From Edaphochlamys debaryana (Eukaryota > Chlorophyta > Chlorophyceae > Chlamydomonadales), in NCBI GenBank assembly GCA_016858145.1, contig JAEHOE010000195.1, forward strand, positions 1-64,000: a stretch of DNA of 64,000 nt, given 5' to 3'. Below the pieces are notes generated by a model, which saw nothing but the letters and a program-made list of their open reading frames with translations, was not told the origin of the DNA and ran no database searches. The position numbers and the translations under genes are program-made. Of the stretch, positions 58,552 through 64,000 are shown in pieces. Position 1 is the first letter of the stretch. Each line of letters starts with the position of its first letter.

Positions 58552-61500
58552 TTACTGCTTCTTGGTGAAGGACTCGAGGTACTCGACCTCCTTCTTGGAG
58601 CCGATGAAGAGCGGCACGCGCTGGTGCACCTTCTCGGGGTCCACGTCCAGCACGCGCTGGGTGCCCGTGGAGCCCAGGCCACCGGCCTGGACGGAGAGGG
58701 GAGAAACAGGGGGCAGGCCATGCTTCAGTAGACTTTGCATCGGACAAAGCGATCGATCCATCTCAGACACCGCATAACGCAAACAGGCGCGTACATCATT
58801 TGTGCGCCCTTCTCCTCGTCCGTGCGCCCTTCCCCCGGCCCACCTGCTCGGCGATGAACGACATGGGCGCGCACTCGTACAGCAGGCGGAGCTTGCCGTT
58901 CTTGTTCTTGGCGTCGCCGGGGTAGCCGTAGATGCCTCCGTAGAGCAGGGTGCGGTGGAAGTCGCCCACAAGCGAGCCGATGTAGCGGGCCTGAGAGGGG
59001 AGGAGGTTGGCAGGGGATCAGTCCCCGCACTCCCAACTCTGGACCTCCCTCTCTCACAATCAGGTACCCGGGGGAGCCCGACGCCCCACCCCAGCGCCTG
59101 CCAGCACTACAGCCCACCGCCTGCATCCCTGCCCTAGACCAGGCCCGGGTTCCGAGTCACCGAGCTCACCGAGTAGGGCTTGCCGCCCCACAGGTTCGGG
59201 TCCTTCAGCGAGTCCATGTAGGCCTTGACGTTGTCGTCCCACAGCCCGTAGTTGCCCTCGTTGAACGAGTAGATCTTGCCCACCTGGGGTGAAAGAGGAT
59301 GGGCGGGAGGGTAAAGGAGATGGTGTGGTGAGTGGGCTTCCGCATGTCTCCTCGCGCAGGAGCAGCTTCCCGGCTGGGTCCGCTGTCGTCAGGCCACTGC
59401 GCTACTGAACGGACTCGCGTCCACCCCGTCCCCGTCCCGCGTTGCTGTCGTCTGTCTTCCCTCCCCGCTGCATCCGTTATCCAAGAGCAGCTCCACGTGT
59501 CTTGCCCGACAAGCGCACCGCAGCGTCGCAGACCCTGGGTTCGTGCGCTTCCCGCTTCCCCGCTCCGCCGCCCCGCTCCGCCGCCCCGCTCCGCCCTCTT
59601 CCACCCCTCACAGCAAGGTAGGCCGCGCACAGGTCTGCGTAGTATGCGACAACGCCCTACGCCCCTCACCCAAGCGCTACGCTTCGCCGGTGCCTTCCGC
59701 CCCTCACCTCGGGGATGCGGACGTTGGGGTGCGTCAGCACGAACTCGCCGATGAGGGGGTCCATGGTGAAGCCGAACACACCGTTGCCGATGGTCAGGAC
59801 CAGCACGGTCGAGGAGCTGGGGAGCGGAGGGGGTGGTGGGGTGGGTGGGTGGTGTCCGGGTCAGCCGCATGCTCCGCAAAGCCGGGCCCTCTTAACCCCT
59901 CTACCGCCAGGTCAACGCTGGGGCTCCGCTCGACCGGCCTGGGCGCCGGAAGTGCCTCGACTGTTGTGGACCCCGAATCCATGGGCCCTGCCAGGTCACA
60001 CGGAGCCCCAAAACCGCCACTCAATCTCGGACCCGCTCTCCCCGGCCCTCCCCACCTGTACAGCGTGTAGCCGGCGCACTTGAGGCGCGAGCCGGGCTGG
60101 CACACGTTCATGACGCACTGCTCCTGTGGGTCGGAAAGCAACCGAGGAACCGGGGGAGGGGAGGATTCAGCCCCGTGTCGTTGCGGAGTGCCCAGGCGGC
60201 GCGCATAGCCCTGCGCCCCGTCGTAGGGCCGGCAGACGGCGTCTGCACCGAAAGTCCGCACGCGCAATTCCAGGTCCGCTGCTGGTGCCTTTGCAAATGT
60301 GCAAACCGCCAAGCAGCTATACCCCCGTTTACAACTTCGAAAATGACACTCAAGCCACTCCCAATAAGCCCCTTTCCCTCCTCCACCCCTCCCACCATCA
60401 TCTTCTGGGGGTCGTCCATGGCGTCCATGGGGCACTCCTCGCTGGGCTCGTAGATGCCGAAGATCGAGCCCACCGAGATGCCGGCGTCGATGTTGGACGA
60501 GCCGTCGAGGGGGTCGAACACCACAATGTAGTTGCCTGGAGGCGGCGGCGCGGCGGGGGGCTGGGGATGTCAGGTTGCCTGTTCGTTACGCGCCGCATGC
60601 GGTATGAGCTATCGGCGAGGCGGCGTGTGCATGTGCCCTTGTCGCGCTCTGCAGTGTTGGCTGTCCGCGATGGCGTACTTCTCACTTGATGCACACCCAC
60701 GCGCCTGCTGCTTAGCACGCCCCTTCGACCCCTCGCTCCCTCTGGACCGGAGCTACGGCTACCTAAGCTCCGCCGCGACTGGGCTTCGTCTCCAACTGCT
60801 AGTTTAGACAAAGAGCAAGGCCACACCACGCCGTAACCGACCCATTCGTGCACACTAGTTTAACCGCACATCGATTTTCTTTCGCTCTCCCCGCTCAGCC
60901 GAGTAGGTCTTCACTTGCGCTACACTGCTCCCTGCTGCCCCGTCACGCCCCCCACTTCCGTCCTCCTCACCCGAGTAGGTCTCCTCCACGGCCACCGGCT
61001 GGTCCTCCTCCTCCGAGGCAATCACACCCTGAGGGGCACGACACGACAAAAAGGGGGGGGGTGACGTGGGGAGGGGAGCGGCGGAGACGTCGCCACCAGG
61101 CGGCGCTGGCAGAGCTACCACGAGCGATGCCCAGGTGTTGCGGGCGCTGCTTGCGCCTACATAGATACATATGCATAGGCGCTGCTCACGCATGCTGGGC
61201 CACGGCGCCCTGGCCCCATGCTCTTCCATCTCAGCGCCCTGTGCCAGGGGCCTGGCCGCCCGTGTCTACGCCAGCTCGGCAGTGTCCCATGTCCGCTGTC
61301 GGTCACTGCGTACTCCTCGCCCCTTAAGTCTGCGGCGTCCTCGTGGAAAGGCTACCGCCACATGGGGTCCCTTTCCCGCTCGCAACTCTCCCCCGCGGCC
61401 CCCAGCCTATGCCCGCAGTCCCCGCAGAACCGGGTGCCGCGCCACTCACGGTGCGGCCGCACGAGGCCAGGCAGTTCTTGAACACCTCGTTCGACACAAC

Positions 61501-62438
61501 GTCCAGCTTCTTCTGGTCCTCGCCCTGATGGAAACAAAGGGAACATGCCACAACAGGTTAGCAGGCATACATGGGTTCAAAGTGGACGCGAGGGACCGGG
61601 GGGGGATGCGTGTGCGAGAGCGGGCGGGTGCGAGGGGCGGTATCGTGGGGTGGTATGTCGGGGGCAAGAGGATATCCCGGGACGCCGCTCCCCGCTGCTT
61701 GCCTGCACGTTGGCAGCGCCAGCCAGGCCAGTCAGGTTGGAGATACCGGCGCGGTTCACCAGCGACGAGATCTGCTTGCAGGCCAGGGCCACGGAGGAGA
61801 TAACAGTGGCCAGCTCGCCGTCGATGTTGCCCTTCATCTCCTCCTGTGGAAGGAAAGGCAATTGGGAGCGGTCGTCGGTCCAAGGGCAAGCGCGGGCTCC
61901 GTCGCCGTTTCGAGGTAACGGATGCTTGCTAATTTCGGCAACACGCACGCTGCTTTCCCGACGCTGTCAACCCAGTCCCAAATGACAAGTGAACAGCCCC
62001 GAGACTGAAGGACCAAAGCTAGCTGCAGCACGTCGTTTGGAACGGACCTTGAGGAGCCAGGTGGTAAGGGTGAAGAGCTCATACTCGCTCTTCTTCTTGG
62101 TGTCGGCCTTCGAGGGGGCCTTGGCCGCAGCGGTGGCCTGCGGGCAAAGCGCAACAGCGTCAGTAACCCGCGCAACCCGGGGCACCATCCCCATCGCGAC
62201 TGACCTGAGCAGCGACCGAGCGGCGAGCGCCAGCGGTGGTCTGCTGGGCGCTGAAGTTGGCGGGAGAGCCAACCTGCGCATGGGAGAAAGCGGGTTCAGA
62301 GGGGCTCGCAGGAGAAGCCGAGACGAGCGAACGCACCAGGCGGGGCTGGGCGACCGCGCGGACGGCGACGACCGACTTGCGGCCGGCCTTCGCGGCCACG
62401 CCAGTGGAGGCAACGGTACGCTGAGCGATGGTGGCCAT
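58552..62438 (-). CDS. FBP1: chloroplast fructose-1,6-bisphosphatase
   Basis: Calvin-cycle enzyme of the stroma: fructose-1,6-bisphosphate to fructose-6-phosphate. Twelve exons (minus): 62337-62438, 62205-62273, 62048-62137, 61703-61843, 61450-61524, 60971-61028, 60396-60535, 60056-60123, 59708-59816, 59170-59283, 58844-58990 and 58552-58686, giving 415 residues. The N-terminus ([20 protein letters not shown]) is a transit peptide, with [16 protein letters not shown] marking the mature enzyme. Metal and substrate motifs are [24 protein letters not shown] (Asp186, Asp189), [15 protein letters not shown] and [20 protein letters not shown]. Cys213, Cys228 and Cys233 lie in the loop that in plastid enzymes forms the thioredoxin-regulated disulfide, so light activation is expected. 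The intron after exon 4 starts with gc (CAG|gcaagc). All other introns are GT-AG. Confidence 0.97.
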
Positions 62439-63762
62439 TTTGGGTGGGCGACGCAAAGGTGACAACAGCGGAAGCAGCAAGTGCCTTATCCTGGTCCCGA
62501 GCGCCATCGTCCGTACTTCTTTGGTGGCCGGTGGAGACGACACTTGCTGTCCCGAGCCGCCCGGACAGCTTGCGACACCTATAATTTGACCTTCGCTTCC
62601 ACAAACTGCGTTTATCGGGGGCAGAGCACGCAGCCTGTTGCCGGGAGACATGCCCAAGTTCTCGCGGAGCGCACCCGGCCATGTCCCGCTGCCTCATTAG
62701 ACGATATGCGAGGCAGAGATGCAAAATAATGCGCCGGCCTTGCCGAAACCCTTGCTCCGGGCAAGCAGACCCGCGGGCCGCCGAGCATGTCCACTATCAG
62801 TGCGCTGGGCTTGGAGTCGAGGAGCATGATGCATCGGGTGCTGGGTGGGGCGTGTTTTGAGGGGGGGGGGGTGTTGCGGTGGGGGGCAAGGAGGGGTGAT
62901 GCGGTCCCCGGCCATGTCAAGGTGGTGATTGACCTTGACTGACCGGGCGCCAGTGTTGCTAATTCCGTTGGCCAGAGTGCGCCCTGCACCTTCAGGCCCC
63001 AGCCGGTGGCATAATTGCGAAAGCGGGCTGCAGGCCTGCAGCCATACGCAGCCCTGGAACGCCTCGAAGTGCGGGCGCATTCGCCCCGCCTTGAACTGCA
63101 CTTCAGAGGAATGCCGTCAGAGGAATGCCGTCCGTGTTCCACCTCGTCCCTGTGCAGTCTCTGAGGTTCCCTACGCTTGGCTGCAACCAGCCTCCACGCC
63201 CTCACCACCTTGGCCTCTGCACAGCAACCGGACTGGGCATCCTGGGCAGGTAGCAGGCGGCCGGTGCCCCGGGGCGTGCCCTGCGCAGTCACTTGCATCG
63301 CACTCCCGTCTCCATATCCTGGCCGGGGCCCTGCGAGTTCCCGCACTTCACCCCCAGGACGGCGCGGACCCCTCGTGGTGGGCAAAGCGCTCCTTTCTGA
63401 CGCTGTGGGACTCTGGGAGAGCGGCTCCAGAGCTTCCACTACCGTATCCACTTGACACCGCGCGCCCCTGGAACACTGCGCTGGAGCCCCTGGCGCAACG
63501 TCCATACACATCAACCGCACGCTTTTCTTCCAAGCCGCTGCTTTACACCCATCACGGTTCATGCGGCACCCTCCTCGCTTGGGGCCCACAAGGCACGCGC
63601 ATGCCTTCCTCCGCCCCAAAGCGGAACACTCAAACACAGCATACACCCCACAGCGACAAGCGGGGTTCCCCGGCTCTTGGCAGCGCGATCCCGGCACAGC
63701 CACCCTCACCTCCGGCCTTACTCCGCCTCCGTCACCAACTGCCCGCTTGCCCTGTATGCTGC
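62439..63762. other. intergenic: FBPase promoter region
   Basis: This is the upstream side of FBPase up to the last exon of the next minus-strand gene. A long minus-strand open frame passes through it but has no motif or consistent splice structure, and I regard it as chance. A direct duplication TCAGAGGAATGCCG occurs at about 63105-63130. Confidence 0.45.
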
Positions 63763-63879
63763 TCATACTGCCCCTGCCCCTGCGGCTGCGCCTCCGGCCC
63801 CAGCGGCGCCCCCCGCCCCCGCCCCCGCCCCCGCCCCCGCCAGCGCCTGCTGAGGCACGTCCTCCGGCCAGCCCAGCTC
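63763..63879 (-). CDS. possible last exon of a gene entering from the right edge
   Basis: On the minus strand an acceptor (gtccgcag) at 63880 opens a phase-0 exon that starts GAG CTG GGC TGG and encodes ELGWPEDVPQQALAGAGA, then an Ala/Gly tail to a stop at 63763 (38 residues). The composition and splice context resemble the last exons of other genes here. The rest of the gene would lie beyond position 64000. No family could be assigned. Confidence 0.35.
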   Translation of the reverse strand, partial: ELGWPEDVPQQALAGAGAGAGAGGAAGAGGAAAGAGAV

Positions 63880-64000
63880 CTGCGGACGTTGTTAACGGGC
63901 AGCGGGTCATCATAAGCTGTTCAAAGCAAGGCAGAGCAGCATGACGAGGCCAGGAACGCCGACTTGCGACCCGGGTGCGGTGGGCGCTTCTCGCATGCCC

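Noticed and set aside
62612..63913. 433-codon minus-strand frame upstream of FBPase
   Set aside because: It has no motif and passes through the FBPase promoter region. Only the terminal-exon reading at 63763-63879, in a different frame, has splice support.

Overview
This window looks like nuclear DNA of a green alga of the order Chlamydomonadales (Chlamydomonas/volvocine type). It is very GC-rich and its genes are split by many short introns. The introns start with G-rich tracts and end in C-rich tracts. The proteins carry long Ala/Gly/Pro/Ser low-complexity inserts. A 12-exon gene encodes a chloroplast fructose-1,6-bisphosphatase of 415 residues whose sequence and length match, from memory, the Chlamydomonas enzyme. 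The species was not determined. All exon models were read by eye from splice motifs, reading-frame continuity and recalled family conservation; no alignment was run.

Layout from left to right. A UFD2/UBE4-type ubiquitin E4 factor (minus) runs off the left edge. Next is a plastid DUF760 protein (minus), head-to-head with a TTC33-like TPR protein (plus). A TEY-type MAP kinase (plus) follows, converging on a thylakoid-lumen PsbP-like protein 1 (minus). Then come a family-16 lysine-type methyltransferase (minus) and, divergent from it, a very large RIC1 homologue (plus). From about 34.8 to 42.0 kb lies an accessory-looking segment bounded by two inverted copies of a repeat of about 350 bp. It holds a broken-looking MFS transporter fragment (minus), short tandem and palindromic repeats, and a plus-strand gene that fuses a PD-(D/E)XK-nuclease-like domain to a protein-kinase-like domain. 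After it come a giant lipin/phosphatidate phosphatase, a small stand-alone HRDC-domain protein and a Ser/Thr-kinase-like protein (all plus). Chloroplast fructose-1,6-bisphosphatase (minus) follows, and a last exon of another minus-strand gene sits at the right edge.

Most genes are ordinary housekeeping functions: protein quality control, Golgi trafficking, lipid synthesis, Calvin cycle, photosystem assembly and signalling. They show no operon-like relation. The unusual parts are the inverted-repeat-bounded nuclease-kinase segment at 34.8-42.0 kb and two introns (in the E4 and DUF760 genes) that carry tandem copies of the preceding exon's 3' end plus its splice donor. One of these is a 12-copy minisatellite. 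No tRNA, rRNA, CRISPR or prokaryotic feature was seen.
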